Notes: a model not told the origin generated them from the letters alone. Positions 1-9,095 are shown, numbered from the stretch's first letter. The stretch is 29,608 nucleotides of DNA from an uncultured Eubacteriales bacterium (GCA_934385225.1 CAKRPQ010000015.1:1-29608), one strand, 5' to 3'. Numbers and translations are program-made.

Positions 1-76
1 CGCAATAGAAAAATTCCTTCCACTGATCGGCAAGCGTTCCGCCGACAGCACCCGTGATAGCTTTGATAAGTCCCAT
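1..76 (-). CDS. SPFH-domain (virion core protein-like) family protein, 5' end only
   Basis: Only the first 25 codons lie in the window. The start is the ATG whose complement is at 74–76, with an AAAGGAG ribosome binding site upstream (complement near 88–94). The peptide begins MGLIKAITGAVGGTLADQW and continues with KEFFYC. From memory this N-terminus is characteristic of Clostridia SPFH-domain proteins often annotated as virion core protein-like, which are membrane-associated scaffold proteins of unclear role. No SPFH domain is visible because the gene runs off the left edge, so the family call rests on the N-terminus alone. Confidence 0.6.
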   Translation of the reverse strand, partial: MGLIKAITGAVGGTLADQWKEFFYC

Positions 77-113
77 AAATGTGAAACTCCTTTCAAATTT
101 TTATGCCAAATAT

Positions 114-119
114 ATTATA
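114..119 (-). promoter_or_regulatory. -10 box of the SPFH-type gene
   Basis: A perfect TATAAT on the minus strand lies 38 bases before the ATG at 76. The hexamer 17 bases further upstream reads GTGCAA, so the -35 box is poor and only the -10 box is supported. Confidence 0.4.
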
Positions 120-167
120 CTATATTTCGAGCGTTTTTGCACTCTTTTTTTCGGTTTTTGATTAAAT

Positions 168-830
168 TTATATTTTGTTCATATTTTCCTGCTTTGCGCA
201 GATTCCGCGAAGTCTGCACATGTCGCATTTCGGCGAGCGCGCGGTACAGGTATCGCGCCCGAACATAACGATTCTGTGGCAGAAATCGCTCTGCTCCGCA
301 GGTTCTATGATGTCGCGCATAATAAATTCGACCTTCTGCGGGTCTTTTAGCGTTTCGGGGTAAAAGCCGAGCCTGCCGCAGATCCTTATGCAGTGCGTGT
401 CGGCGACAACGGCGGGCTTATGATAAACGTCGCCGAGGATAAGATTTGCTATCTTGCGTCCGACGCCGGGCAGTTTCAGAAGTTCCTCCATACTGCTCGG
501 CATAACGCCGCCGTAAACGTCGCTTAGCATGCGACAGGCGTCCTTTATGTTCCTCGCCTTTGTGCGGAAAAGTCCGCACGGGTGAACTATTCTTTCGATT
601 TCTTCGACAGGAGCGTCGGCAAGTGCTTCCGCCGTCGGATAGGCGGCGAAAAGTTCGCGGCAGACGATATTCACACGCGCGTCGGTACACTGTGCCGAGA
701 GCCGCCCCATAACGAGCAGTTTCCACGCTTCACCCTCGTATTCAAGCGCGCAGACGGACGACGGATAAAGCTCTTTAAGTGCCACGGCCGCTTCTCTGCC
801 CTTTTCGATAAGATACTTGCTGTTTTTCAC
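168..830 (-). CDS. nth: Endonuclease III, [4Fe-4S] base-excision DNA glycosylase/AP lyase
   Basis: Removes oxidised pyrimidines from DNA and nicks the abasic site in base-excision repair. The 220-residue product has the usual length. The helix-hairpin-helix LPGVGRK is at 120–126 with K126 matching the catalytic lysine, and VVADTH carries D144, the catalytic aspartate. A C-terminal C-x6-C-x2-C-x5-C set (C195, C202, C205, C211) forms the iron-sulfur cluster site. The start codon is GTG (complement of 828–830), chosen because GGAGG lies about 6 bases upstream and the reading frame matches the family. It is monocistronic on the minus strand, divergent from zapA, with a 177-base AT-rich gap between them. 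All catalytic residues are present, so it should be active. Confidence 0.95.
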   Translation of the reverse strand: MKNSKYLIEKGREAAVALKELYPSSVCALEYEGEAWKLLVMGRLSAQCTDARVNIVCRELFAAYPTAEALADAPVEEIERIVHPCGLFRTKARNIKDACRMLSDVYGGVMPSSMEELLKLPGVGRKIANLILGDVYHKPAVVADTHCIRICGRLGFYPETLKDPQKVEFIMRDIIEPAEQSDFCHRIVMFGRDTCTARSPKCDMCRLRGICAKQENMNKI

Positions 831-923
831 TTTTCCTCCGTATTTTTACTGTTTTTCTAAAAAATATTTCGGTTTTTTTATTATTTTTTACAAAAACCTC
901 TTTATTATTATCGAAAAATGTAT

Positions 924-929
924 TATAAT
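924..929 (+). promoter_or_regulatory. Candidate -10 box for the zapA–PBP2 gene block
   Basis: A perfect TATAAT lies 78 bases before the zapA start in an AT-rich gap (831–1007). No good TTGACA is found 16–18 bases upstream, so this is a single-box call. It is the only obvious promoter-like site upstream of the plus-strand block. Confidence 0.35.
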
Positions 930-1007
930 GATGTAGAATTGCTTCGGCTATATTTATATTATAGCATCTTTTTTTGAAAATTCAAGTCCGATCGGAGGAG
1001 GCACGCA

Positions 1008-1331
1008 ATGAAGCAGAAATATACAATCACGATAGCGGGAACGGAGATGAACGTCGTCACCGAGGAATCGGCGGAGTTTGTCGATGAGATAGTCGGCGTT
1101 ATCGACCGCAAGATCAGGGAGATAAACACGACCTGCCGTCGCTGTTCAAGAAATGAAGCCGCGCTTCTCTGTGCCCTCGATTACTGCTCGGACAAGCTCA
1201 AAATGCAGAAGAAGATCCGCACCTTTGACGCGGAAAACGCAATGAGAACGGCGCAGATAAACCGTCTTACGGCGGAAAACGAAAGGCTTCGCAAGCTGCT
1301 CGAAAAGAACGGTATAAATGCTGACAAATAA
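1008..1331 (+). CDS. zapA: Cell division protein ZapA
   Basis: A small FtsZ-binding protein that cross-links FtsZ filaments at the division ring. The 107-residue product has the ZapA layout: an N-terminal beta segment (KYTITIAGTEMNVVTEE), a central helix containing FVDEIVGVIDRKIREI, and a C-terminal helix rich in E, R and L (about 80–103) fit for a coiled-coil dimer. The start is ATG after GGAGGAGG. Its last 14 bases overlap the U32 gene, suggesting translational coupling. ZapA next to a U32 family gene and upstream of mre genes is a common Clostridia arrangement, which supports the call despite low sequence conservation in this family. Confidence 0.85.
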   Translation: MKQKYTITIAGTEMNVVTEESAEFVDEIVGVIDRKIREINTTCRRCSRNEAALLCALDYCSDKLKMQKKIRTFDAENAMRTAQINRLTAENERLRKLLEKNGINADK

Positions 1332-3330
1332 AGGTATAAATGCGCGTCTGCCCGAACTGCTCGCTCCCGCAGGTTCGCCCGAGGCGCTCGACGCCGCTAT
1401 CGACGCGCGTGCCGACGCCGTTTATTTCGGTCTATCCGCTTTTAACGCGCGAATGAACGCAAAGAATTTCGACGACGGTCTTATCGAAGACACCTTCAAA
1501 AAATGCGCCGCATACGGCGTGAAAGCGTATGTAACTCTCAATACTCTCGTCCTTGACCGCGAGGCGGAGATTTTTATCCGCACGGCGGAAAAGGCATGGA
1601 GGCTCGGCGCAAGCGGGATCATAATTGCCGACCTCGGTCTCGCGGCTGCTCTCAAAAGATATATCCCCGGAATCGAGCTTCACGCCAGCACACAGCTGTC
1701 GGGGCATAACACGGAGGAAGCGGAAAGGCTCTCCTCGCTCGGCTTTTCCCGCATGGTTATCGCAAGGGAAACGCCTCTGCGCGACATCAGAACGTTTACG
1801 GAAAAATCACCGATCGAAGCCGAGGTCTTTGTACACGGCGCGCTCTGCGTTTCACATTCGGGTCAGTGTCTTTTCAGTTCCGTCGTCGGCGGCAGAAGCG
1901 GAAACCGCGGCGAATGTGCGCAGCCCTGCCGACTGCCATACTGCGGCGGATACCCGCTCAGCCTGCGCGATCTGTGCCTTGCGGAACACATTCCCGAACT
2001 TATAGACGCACATGTCGCGTCGCTCAAAATAGAAGGGCGAATGAAATCGCCCGAATACGTCCGTGCCGCCACGGCTGTTTACAGAAAACTGCTTGACGAA
2101 AGGCGAAGCGCTACGCGCGATGAGATGAAATACCTCTCGGAGATATTTTCGCGCGGAGGGTTTACGGACGGATATTTCACCGAAAGAATAAACGGCAAAA
2201 TGCTCGGTGTCCGCTCGGAAAGCGACAAGAAAAATACCCGCGAGCTCGCACCGTTCCCAAAAATAACAAGAAAAATACCGATAGAAATCGCAGTCCGTCT
2301 TTCGTGCGGAAAACCGTCCGAAATGACGATAACGGACGGCGGCAAAACCGTCACCGTCACGGGTGACGCTCCCGAAAAGGCGATAAACGCTCCGCTCACG
2401 CGTGAGAATGTTCTTAAAAGTGTATCAAAGCTCGGCGGAACGCCGTTTGAAGCGGTAAAAGCCGACATTTCGCTCGAAGGGGACGTTATGCTCCCCGTTT
2501 CAAAGCTGAACGAACTCCGTAGAAAAGCGGCAGACGCTTTTCTCGGCTCGTGCAAAAGAGAAATCGCCGACTTCGAAATAAATATTCCTTCAAAAAGCGG
2601 TACGCAGCGTCAAATTAGAACTGCGCGCTTTACGTCGGCAAAGCAGATAACAGAAAAGGCGGAAAAATATTTCGATATCCGCTTTCTTCCCGCCGAAAAC
2701 TTCGCGGAAAGTGCTAACGGCGTCATAATTCCGCCCGTCGTTTTCGACCACGAAAAAAGCGGCGTAAAAGAGTTTATCGCGCGCGCGGCAAAAATCGGCG
2801 CAAAATACGCTCTTGTCGGCAATCTCGGTCACATTTCAATTGCGACGGACGCGGGGCTTATCCCCGTCGGCGACCACAGACTGAATATTTTCAACCGTCT
2901 GACCGAGGCGGAACTTGAAAAAACGGGGCTTGAAGCGAACATTCTTTCGCCCGAACTTACTCCCGCGCAGATGCGAGACATCGGCGGAGACTCCTCTGCC
3001 ATAGTTTACGGGAGAATTCCGCTCATGCTCCTCGAAAAATGCGTTATCCGCGAGGTCGGGAGCTGCCGCGAATGCGAAAAAAACGGCTTTGTTTACCTTA
3101 CCGACAGAAAAGGCGTGCGTTTCCCCGTTCGGAGAACGTATGACCACAGAAATATAATTTACAATTCCCTGCCGACATATATGGCGGACAGGCAGGCGGA
3201 GCTTGAAAAATACGGAATTAAAAACCGTCACTTCATATTCACCGTCGAAAGCGCGGAGGAGGTTGACAGAGTGATCTCGGCCCACGAAAGCGGGCGACAC
3301 GCCGATTTTCCCGTCCGAAGAATGAACTGA
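1318..3330 (+). CDS. U32 family peptidase / RlhA-like rRNA hydroxylation protein with DUF3656-type C-terminal half
   Basis: The N-terminus LPELLAPAGSPEAL (11–24) and the U32 signature EVFVHGALC followed by SGQC (169–184) identify the family. Cysteines C177 and C184, with C200 and C204 in the ECAQPC segment, resemble the Fe-S ligands reported for U32 proteins. At 670 residues it matches the long two-part type exemplified by Escherichia coli RlhA, which makes 5-hydroxycytidine in 23S rRNA, rather than the roughly 400-residue short type. A second cysteine pair (CRECEK) precedes the C-terminal segment. Start ATG 1318 lies inside zapA. Whether it is a collagenase-like peptidase or an RNA hydroxylase cannot be decided here; I favour RNA modification because the housekeeping context and the long form fit it. 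Confidence 0.85.
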   Translation: MLTNKGINARLPELLAPAGSPEALDAAIDARADAVYFGLSAFNARMNAKNFDDGLIEDTFKKCAAYGVKAYVTLNTLVLDREAEIFIRTAEKAWRLGASGIIIADLGLAAALKRYIPGIELHASTQLSGHNTEEAERLSSLGFSRMVIARETPLRDIRTFTEKSPIEAEVFVHGALCVSHSGQCLFSSVVGGRSGNRGECAQPCRLPYCGGYPLSLRDLCLAEHIPELIDAHVASLKIEGRMKSPEYVRAATAVYRKLLDERRSATRDEMKYLSEIFSRGGFTDGYFTERINGKMLGVRSESDKKNTRELAPFPKITRKIPIEIAVRLSCGKPSEMTITDGGKTVTVTGDAPEKAINAPLTRENVLKSVSKLGGTPFEAVKADISLEGDVMLPVSKLNELRRKAADAFLGSCKREIADFEINIPSKSGTQRQIRTARFTSAKQITEKAEKYFDIRFLPAENFAESANGVIIPPVVFDHEKSGVKEFIARAAKIGAKYALVGNLGHISIATDAGLIPVGDHRLNIFNRLTEAELEKTGLEANILSPELTPAQMRDIGGDSSAIVYGRIPLMLLEKCVIREVGSCRECEKNGFVYLTDRKGVRFPVRRTYDHRNIIYNSLPTYMADRQAELEKYGIKNRHFIFTVESAEEVDRVISAHESGRHADFPVRRMN

Positions 3331-3343
3331 AAGGAACACCGAA

Positions 3344-3802
3344 ATGAAAAGCGATATGAAAATAAACGTAAAAATCAAACTGACGAGAGGGACGGCACTG
3401 CCGCAGTACGCTACGGACGGATCAGCCGCGGTAGACCTCTGCGCCGCGCTCGGCGAGGGTGAAGTTCTCACGATAAAGGCGGGCGGCAGAGTGCTTATCC
3501 CGACGGGAATCGCCATAGCACCCGAAACGAAGAACGTCGTCGCCGTCATCGCCGCGAGAAGCGGTCTCGGCGTAAAAAAAGGAATTACCCTCTCGAACGG
3601 TATCGGCGTCATCGACAGCGATTACCGCGGCGAAATAAGCGTAGGACTTCTCAACACGAGCGGAGAGGACTACACCGTCTCGAACGGCGACAGAATAGCG
3701 CAGCTCATGTTCCTCCCCGTATACGCGGCAAACTTCATAGTTTCGGACGAACTTGACGAGACCGAAAGAGGCGCGGGCGGATTCGGCTCGACGGGAAAAT
3801 GA
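3344..3802 (+). CDS. dut: Deoxyuridine 5'-triphosphate nucleotidohydrolase (dUTPase)
   Basis: Hydrolyses dUTP to dUMP and pyrophosphate, keeping uracil out of DNA and feeding dTMP synthesis. The 152-residue length is typical of trimeric dUTPases. All five motifs are visible in order: DGSAAVDL (1), AARSGLGVKKG (2), GVIDSDYRGEI (3, with the catalytic aspartate), NGDRIAQLMF (4) and the glycine-rich RGAGGFGSTG tail (5). Start ATG 3344 follows AAAGGA by about 9 bases; the later in-frame ATG at 3356 has no comparable site. The stop TGA overlaps an upstream ATG of maf. With the adjacent Maf pyrophosphatase it forms a nucleotide-pool cleansing pair. Confidence 0.97.
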   Translation: MKSDMKINVKIKLTRGTALPQYATDGSAAVDLCAALGEGEVLTIKAGGRVLIPTGIAIAPETKNVVAVIAARSGLGVKKGITLSNGIGVIDSDYRGEISVGLLNTSGEDYTVSNGDRIAQLMFLPVYAANFIVSDELDETERGAGGFGSTGK

Positions 3803-3819
3803 CGTCGGAGGGCAGAAAA

Positions 3820-4422
3820 ATGGACTTCATTCTTGCATCAAAATCGCCGAGGCGAAAAGAAATACTCCAAAATCTCGGCATAAAATTCGATGTCGTGACA
3901 AGCGGCGCGAACGAAAGCTACGATGAAAGTCTTTCGCCGTCGGAGGTTGTCGAATATCTCTCGCGCATAAAGGGCGAGGCTGTCCGCGACGCGCTCGAAA
4001 AAGAGGGTAAAGACCTTAAAAACACGATAATAATTTCCGCCGACACGGTAGTCTGCGCGAGCGGAGAAATTCTCGGCAAGCCGAAAGATGACGCGGACGC
4101 GGAAAGAATGCTCCGTATGCTTTCGGGTACGAACCACTCCGTCCTCAGCGGGATAACGCTTATCTGCGGCGGAAAAACGGTATCCGCTTCCGAGGAGGCG
4201 AAAGTAAAATTCGCGTCCCTTTCGGAGTGGGACGTAAAACGCTACGTCGAAACGGGCGAACCGCGCGACAAGGCGGGCGCTTACGCGATACAGGGGTACG
4301 CGTCTCTCTTTGTCGAAAGCATCTGCGGTACGCAGACCTGCGTCATCGGGCTTCCCGTCGCGCTTCTTCGCAGAATGCTCGAAAACAGTTTCGGAATATC
4401 TATTCTTGACTACATAAAATAA
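3820..4422 (+). CDS. maf: Maf family nucleoside triphosphate pyrophosphatase
   Basis: Maf proteins hydrolyse non-canonical or modified dTTP/UTP-type nucleotides to monophosphates and influence septation in Bacillus. The signature ASKSPRRKEIL is at the N-terminus, followed by the catalytic SADTVV segment, ILGKPKD, and GTNHSVLSG. The product is 200 residues from ATG 3820, which has GGAGGG about 8 bases upstream. An earlier in-frame ATG at 3799 overlaps the dut stop but lacks a ribosome binding site and would add residues before the conserved N-terminus. Maf directly upstream of mreB is a widespread gene order, consistent with a shared division/shape transcription unit. Confidence 0.95.
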   Translation: MDFILASKSPRRKEILQNLGIKFDVVTSGANESYDESLSPSEVVEYLSRIKGEAVRDALEKEGKDLKNTIIISADTVVCASGEILGKPKDDADAERMLRMLSGTNHSVLSGITLICGGKTVSASEEAKVKFASLSEWDVKRYVETGEPRDKAGAYAIQGYASLFVESICGTQTCVIGLPVALLRRMLENSFGISILDYIK

Positions 4423-4453
4423 ATTCCATATCCTGAAAGGAAATTTTGCATAA

Positions 4454-5461
4454 ATGGGAATGAACAAACAGATCGGTATTGACCTCGGCACGGCAAACAC
4501 TCTTTTCTATATGAAAGGCAAAGGAATAATCCTGCGCGAGCCGTCCGTTGTAGCAAAAAACAGCGTTACGGGCAAGGTCGTTTCCGTCGGCTCGGAGGCA
4601 AAAAAAATGCTCGGAAAAACTCCCGGCACAATCGTTGCTTCAAAACCGCTCAAAGGCGGCGTTATCGCGGACTTCGACGTGACGGCGGAAATGCTGCACC
4701 AATTTTTCCGCAAGATAAATATGGGCGGATTTTTTAACCGTCCGAACGTCATTATCTGCATTCCTTACGGCGTGACGGAGGTCGAAAAAAAGGCGTTTGA
4801 GGACGCAGCTTTTGACGCTATGTCCCGCTCGGTCGACCTTGTCGAGGAACCGATGGCGGCGGCAATAGGCGCGGGACTTCACGTCGCAAGACCGAAAGGG
4901 AGCATGATAGTCGACATCGGCGGCGGAACGACGGAGGTCGCCGTGATAAGCCTTGACGGCATTGTCGTCTCCACCTCTCTCCGCGTTGCGGGTGACGAAC
5001 TTGACGAGGCAATAGTACAGTACATAAAGAGAAGATTCGGCGTTGCGATAGGAACGCTCACGGGCGAGGAACTGAAAAAGCGCATAGGCTCTGTTCACCC
5101 GTCCGCCGACACCGAAGAAATGACCGTAAAAGGACTTGACAGCCGCACACGCCTGCCCGCGACATTTACGGTAAGATCGGGTGACATAAGGGAGGCTACG
5201 ATTGAACAGATAAGACACATAGTCGAAGCGATAAAATCAACGCTCGACAGAACTCCGCCCGAACTCTCCGCCGACATCTACGACGGAGGAATAATGCTCG
5301 CGGGCGGCGGCGCGCTTCTGCGCGGATTGCCCGAACTCATAACCGAAAGCACGGGACTGCCCGTAAGAGTTGCCGAAAAGCCGCTCGACTGCGTTGCACT
5401 CGGCATCGGAAAAGGCATAGAAGATCCGAGAATATTAAGACACGTTATTTTAAACAGATAA
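4454..5461 (+). CDS. mreB: Rod shape-determining actin homologue MreB
   Basis: Forms membrane-bound filaments that steer lateral wall synthesis. The 335-residue protein has the actin-fold phosphate 1 loop GIDLGTANT near residue 8, the EEPMAAAIGAG segment, the phosphate 2 loop DIGGGTTEVAVIS and the adenosine motif LAGGGALLRGLP. Length and order are normal. The start is taken as ATG 4454 (MGMNKQIG); ATG 4460 is possible, since GAAAGG lies about 13 bases before the first and further from the second. It is followed 18 bases later by mreC. MreB rather than a paralogue (Mbl, MreBH) is inferred from its position upstream of mreCD. Confidence 0.96.
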   Translation: MGMNKQIGIDLGTANTLFYMKGKGIILREPSVVAKNSVTGKVVSVGSEAKKMLGKTPGTIVASKPLKGGVIADFDVTAEMLHQFFRKINMGGFFNRPNVIICIPYGVTEVEKKAFEDAAFDAMSRSVDLVEEPMAAAIGAGLHVARPKGSMIVDIGGGTTEVAVISLDGIVVSTSLRVAGDELDEAIVQYIKRRFGVAIGTLTGEELKKRIGSVHPSADTEEMTVKGLDSRTRLPATFTVRSGDIREATIEQIRHIVEAIKSTLDRTPPELSADIYDGGIMLAGGGALLRGLPELITESTGLPVRVAEKPLDCVALGIGKGIEDPRILRHVILNR

Positions 5462-5479
5462 AAACGGGAGATAAGGGAT

Positions 5480-6319
5480 ATGAAATTTCTGAGATCGAAA
5501 TTTTTCATCATCGCTCTCCTTTGCGCGATAGTCCTTGTCACCGTGCCGACCGTTCTCTCGTTCATGGGGCAAGGCGCGGTCGTTCGTAACGCGATCGGCA
5601 CTCTCGCGACACCCGTCAGATTCGTCATAACGAAGGTCTCGTCGGGTATAAGCGGTTTTGTCGGATATTTCAGGGAATTTGACGAGCTTTCTGCCGAAAA
5701 CAGGATCCTCAAAAACAAAATTTCCGAGCTTGAAGGCAAATTATACGAGGCGGAGCTTGCGAAAGAGGAAAACGAATGGCTCTACGGCTATCTCGGTCTA
5801 AAACGCGAACATCTCGACTTCGAACTCGAAAAGGCGAGCATAATAGGCAGAGAAGCGGGCAACTATCTGACCGTCCTTACGCTGAACCGCGGTACAATGC
5901 ACGGCATATCCCCCGATATGACCGTCGTCACAAGCGACGGAATAGTCGGATATGTGAGCGAGGTCGGTGCAAGCTACTGCAAGGTCATAACTCTTATCGA
6001 ATCGGCTTCTTCCGTCGGCGCTTACGTCGAAAGATCGGGCGAACTCGGTCTCGTTTCGGGTTCATACGAGCTTAAAAACAAGGGCATCTGCAAGATGTCT
6101 TATCTGCCGTCGGACACCGATATACACGTCGGCGACAAAATTCTTTCAAGCGGCATAGGCAGTATTTACCCGCGCGGGCTTGTCATAGGAACGGTGACGG
6201 AAATTTCTCCCGACGAATACGGGCGGAACCTTGAAGCCGTCATTGAGCCTGCCGCGCTTCTGACAAGCGATCTGTCGTCGGTTATGATAGTAAAGAGCTT
6301 TAACGCGTATTCCGAATAA
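5480..6319 (+). CDS. mreC: Rod shape-determining protein MreC
   Basis: A bitopic membrane protein linking MreB to the wall synthases outside the cell. The 279-residue product has a short cytoplasmic head, one transmembrane helix near 8–28 (FFIIALLCAIVLVTVPTVL), a coiled coil at about 70–105 (rich in E, L, K heptads), and a C-terminal beta domain containing VTSDGIVGYVSEV and SSGIGSIYPRGLVIG, both typical of MreC. ATG 5480 has GGGAGA and GGGAT upstream. It lies between mreB and mreD in the canonical order. Confidence 0.95.
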   Translation: MKFLRSKFFIIALLCAIVLVTVPTVLSFMGQGAVVRNAIGTLATPVRFVITKVSSGISGFVGYFREFDELSAENRILKNKISELEGKLYEAELAKEENEWLYGYLGLKREHLDFELEKASIIGREAGNYLTVLTLNRGTMHGISPDMTVVTSDGIVGYVSEVGASYCKVITLIESASSVGAYVERSGELGLVSGSYELKNKGICKMSYLPSDTDIHVGDKILSSGIGSIYPRGLVIGTVTEISPDEYGRNLEAVIEPAALLTSDLSSVMIVKSFNAYSE

Positions 6320-6331
6320 GGAGGAAAGGCA

Positions 6332-6883
6332 ATGAACAATCAGCTTCCGACGATCTCGTGGCAAAAACTGACGAAAAAGTGCATCGTCTGGGGTATGTGG
6401 CTTTTCGTCCTCACGATATTTCAGACGTCGTTTTTCTCCGTATTCAAAGTATTCGGCATGACGCCGAACCTCGTTCTGCCCGCCGTCGTGACCGCCGCAA
6501 TATATGATAGGGAACGTTCCGCCGTCATAACGGGGCTTACGGGCGGTTTTCTCATCGACGCGCTCGGTTCCTTCGGGCTTTCACTCTCGCCGCTCACATA
6601 TATGCTGTTCGGCACGGCGGCGGCTCTTCTGACCTTCTCCGTAATGAACAGGAGCTTCGCCTCGTTTGCGATACTTACGTCAATATTCCTTATAATCGAC
6701 GGCATTATCGGCATATTTGCGTCGCGCGCGGTCATTAAAAATCCGTCCGCAGGGTTCGGAAAGCTCATAGGTGAACTTGTCTTTCCGCAGTTTTTAGCGT
6801 CGCTTCTCGTCGGAATCGCCGTTTATCTGCTCACAAAGCTCATCTGGTCCCGCCTGTTCGACAACAGAGAAATGGAGGGGTAG
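6332..6883 (+). CDS. mreD: Rod shape-determining membrane protein MreD
   Basis: A small polytopic membrane partner of MreC in the elongation machinery. The 183-residue product shows about five hydrophobic segments: near 19–38 (CIVWGMWLFVLTIF), 46–62, 77–105, 108–135 (FAILTSIFLIIDGIIGIF) and 150–172. Sequence conservation in this family is low, so position between mreC and PBP2 carries much of the call. ATG 6332 is preceded by GGAGG. An unusually strong AAAGGAGGT just after its stop serves the next gene. Confidence 0.9.
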   Translation: MNNQLPTISWQKLTKKCIVWGMWLFVLTIFQTSFFSVFKVFGMTPNLVLPAVVTAAIYDRERSAVITGLTGGFLIDALGSFGLSLSPLTYMLFGTAAALLTFSVMNRSFASFAILTSIFLIIDGIIGIFASRAVIKNPSAGFGKLIGELVFPQFLASLLVGIAVYLLTKLIWSRLFDNREMEG

Positions 6884-6908
6884 CACACCCGAAAGGAGGT
6901 AATGTACA

Positions 6909-9083
6909 TTGGGTTTCAAAAGAAAGAAAAACACCGAAAAGGGCTTTTCGGCACGCGTTGTCATCATGGGACTTCTTTTTATCGTCGCCTCCGTTTACTA
7001 CATAACAAGACTCGCGGGAATACAGATAACAAACCGAAGCGAATACACCTCCTCGGTGCAGAAAACATACACGAGAACAGTCACAATACAGGCGCAGCGC
7101 GGCGAAATCTTCGACAGAAACGGAAATCCGCTTGTCAAAAATCTGTATTCGTACGATCTTGTCTTTGATTACGGCTCGTTTTCACGCGTCGCCGCCGAAT
7201 CGAACGACGTTATACTCGGCGTTATAAAAGGGCTGTCCGAAACGGGAAACGAAAGCAAAAGAACAGAAAGCAATTTCCCTTTTCTCGGATCATACCCGAA
7301 TCTCATTTACGACGAAAACCTTATGGGTGACGAAAAATTCGCCGCGAAACACAAAAGAGCACTAAAAGCACTCGGTCTGTACGAGGACAAGAACGGAAAC
7401 CCCATAGAATACACGGCGGACGAGCTTATCACCGCCATCGCGAAAAAATACAAGCTGATAACGATAGACAAACACGAGAAAATCACCGAAAACTACGATC
7501 CCGAAACGATAACGGAGCTTCTGCGCGTCAGGTACGATATGGCTTTTGCGCAGTTCAGCACGGCAGAGCCTTTCGTTTTCGCGAAGGACGTGGAGCTGGC
7601 TCTCATTACATATATTAAAGAAAACGACCTCCGCGGCGCGACCTTTTCGGAAAACGTGACGCGCGAATACGTCTATCCCGGATACGCGTCGCACATTCTC
7701 GGCAGGGTCGGGCAGATACACGCCGAGGATCTCGAATATTACAGCGAAAAAGGCTACAAAATGAACGCCGTCGTCGGAATTTCGGGGTGCGAACAGGCTT
7801 TTGAGGAATATTTGCACGGCACGGACGGCACAATGCTCATCGAAGAGGACGAAAACGGCTACATAATTTCGCAGAGTATAAAAAAAGAGCCGATTTCGGG
7901 CGGCGACGTATGGCTCACCATCGACATCGACATTCAGAAAGCCGCCGAGGACGGTCTGAAAGACAATATAGATTATATTGTAAAAAAAGCTCTCGCGACA
8001 AAGGGCGATCTTGACGGCGAGGACGCATCGGCGGGCGCGATAACGGCTGTGGAGGTCAGCACGGGTGCTGTTCTCGCAATAGCCTCATACCCGACCTACG
8101 ACCTCTCGGACTTCGACTACGCGTCGCTTGCCGCGGACGAGGCAACGCCTATGCTCAACCGCGCGCTTATGGGGCAGTATCAACCCGGTTCGACATTTAA
8201 AATCGGCGTTGCGGCTGCCGCTCTCGAAGAGGGCATCATCACGCCGAACACATACATAAAGGATCTCGGCAGATACACATACTACGACGCAAACGGTCCG
8301 CGCTGCTGGATATACTTAAAAAACGGGCGCACGCACGGCACGATAAACGTGGTAGAGGCAATACAGGAATCCTGCAACTACTTCTTCTACGACATCGGCA
8401 GACAGCTCACCATCTCAAAAATAAACAAATACAGCCGCCTCTACGGGCTTGGCGAACACACGGGAATAGAACTTTCCGAATACACGGGCATTCTCGCGGG
8501 TCCCGATTACAGGAAAGAAGCGGGTCTCGGCGAATGGTACCCGGGCGACACTCTGCAAGCGGCGATAGGTCAGTCGGACAACCTGTTCACGCCTCTGCAA
8601 ATAAGCTGCTACATTTCGACGCTTGTCGGCGGAGGAACGCGGTATTCGGCACACCTTCTCGACAGCGTAAGAAAATTCTACACAAACGAAATCATTTACA
8701 AATACGAGCCGAAAGTGCTCGGCACGGTCACACTCTCGGACACGACCTACAAAACGATAATGACCGCGATGAAGGGTGTTACCGAAAACGGTTCGGCTTC
8801 CCGTCTTTTCAGAGACTATCCGATAGCAATGGGCGGTAAAACGGGAACGGCGCAGGTCAGCACAAAAAAGAGCGACAACGCCATTTTCACGGCTTTTGCG
8901 CCGTTTGACAACCCCGAAATTGTCGCAACCTGCGTGATTGAACAGGGTAACTCGGGTACGGATGCGGGCTTCACGGTCAAAAACGTGTTCGACTGCTACT
9001 TCGGTCTCGGCGAATTTGCGAAAACGGACGAAGGCGCGACAGATCCCGCCGTCTCGTCGGGCACCTCTGAAAACGCAAACTGA
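6909..9083 (+). CDS. mrdA: Penicillin-binding protein 2 (class B elongation transpeptidase), TTG start
   Basis: Cross-links peptidoglycan during lateral growth with the MreBCD complex. The 724-residue product has an N-terminal membrane anchor (VVIMGLLFIVASVYYI, about 19–34), a pedestal region starting AQRGEIFDRNGNPL, and a transpeptidase domain with the three active-site motifs: QPGSTFK (nucleophile S428, K431), SCN in IQESCNYFFYD, and GGKTGTAQV. The start must be TTG 6909: an in-frame TAA lies at 6900–6902 and the next in-frame ATG would begin in the middle of the anchor. The site AAAGGAGGT ends 9 bases before the TTG. An out-of-frame ATG at 6902 lies between the two and opens an unrelated 88-codon frame. 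The transpeptidase domain is complete, so the protein should be functional. Confidence 0.95.
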   Translation: MGFKRKKNTEKGFSARVVIMGLLFIVASVYYITRLAGIQITNRSEYTSSVQKTYTRTVTIQAQRGEIFDRNGNPLVKNLYSYDLVFDYGSFSRVAAESNDVILGVIKGLSETGNESKRTESNFPFLGSYPNLIYDENLMGDEKFAAKHKRALKALGLYEDKNGNPIEYTADELITAIAKKYKLITIDKHEKITENYDPETITELLRVRYDMAFAQFSTAEPFVFAKDVELALITYIKENDLRGATFSENVTREYVYPGYASHILGRVGQIHAEDLEYYSEKGYKMNAVVGISGCEQAFEEYLHGTDGTMLIEEDENGYIISQSIKKEPISGGDVWLTIDIDIQKAAEDGLKDNIDYIVKKALATKGDLDGEDASAGAITAVEVSTGAVLAIASYPTYDLSDFDYASLAADEATPMLNRALMGQYQPGSTFKIGVAAAALEEGIITPNTYIKDLGRYTYYDANGPRCWIYLKNGRTHGTINVVEAIQESCNYFFYDIGRQLTISKINKYSRLYGLGEHTGIELSEYTGILAGPDYRKEAGLGEWYPGDTLQAAIGQSDNLFTPLQISCYISTLVGGGTRYSAHLLDSVRKFYTNEIIYKYEPKVLGTVTLSDTTYKTIMTAMKGVTENGSASRLFRDYPIAMGGKTGTAQVSTKKSDNAIFTAFAPFDNPEIVATCVIEQGNSGTDAGFTVKNVFDCYFGLGEFAKTDEGATDPAVSSGTSENAN

Positions 9084-9095
9084 AAGAGGCAAAAA

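Noticed and set aside
6902..7168. 88-codon frame starting at the ATG after the strong AAAGGAGGT
   Set aside because: Overlaps the PBP2 frame, no recognisable protein; the conserved PBP2 frame starts at TTG 6909.
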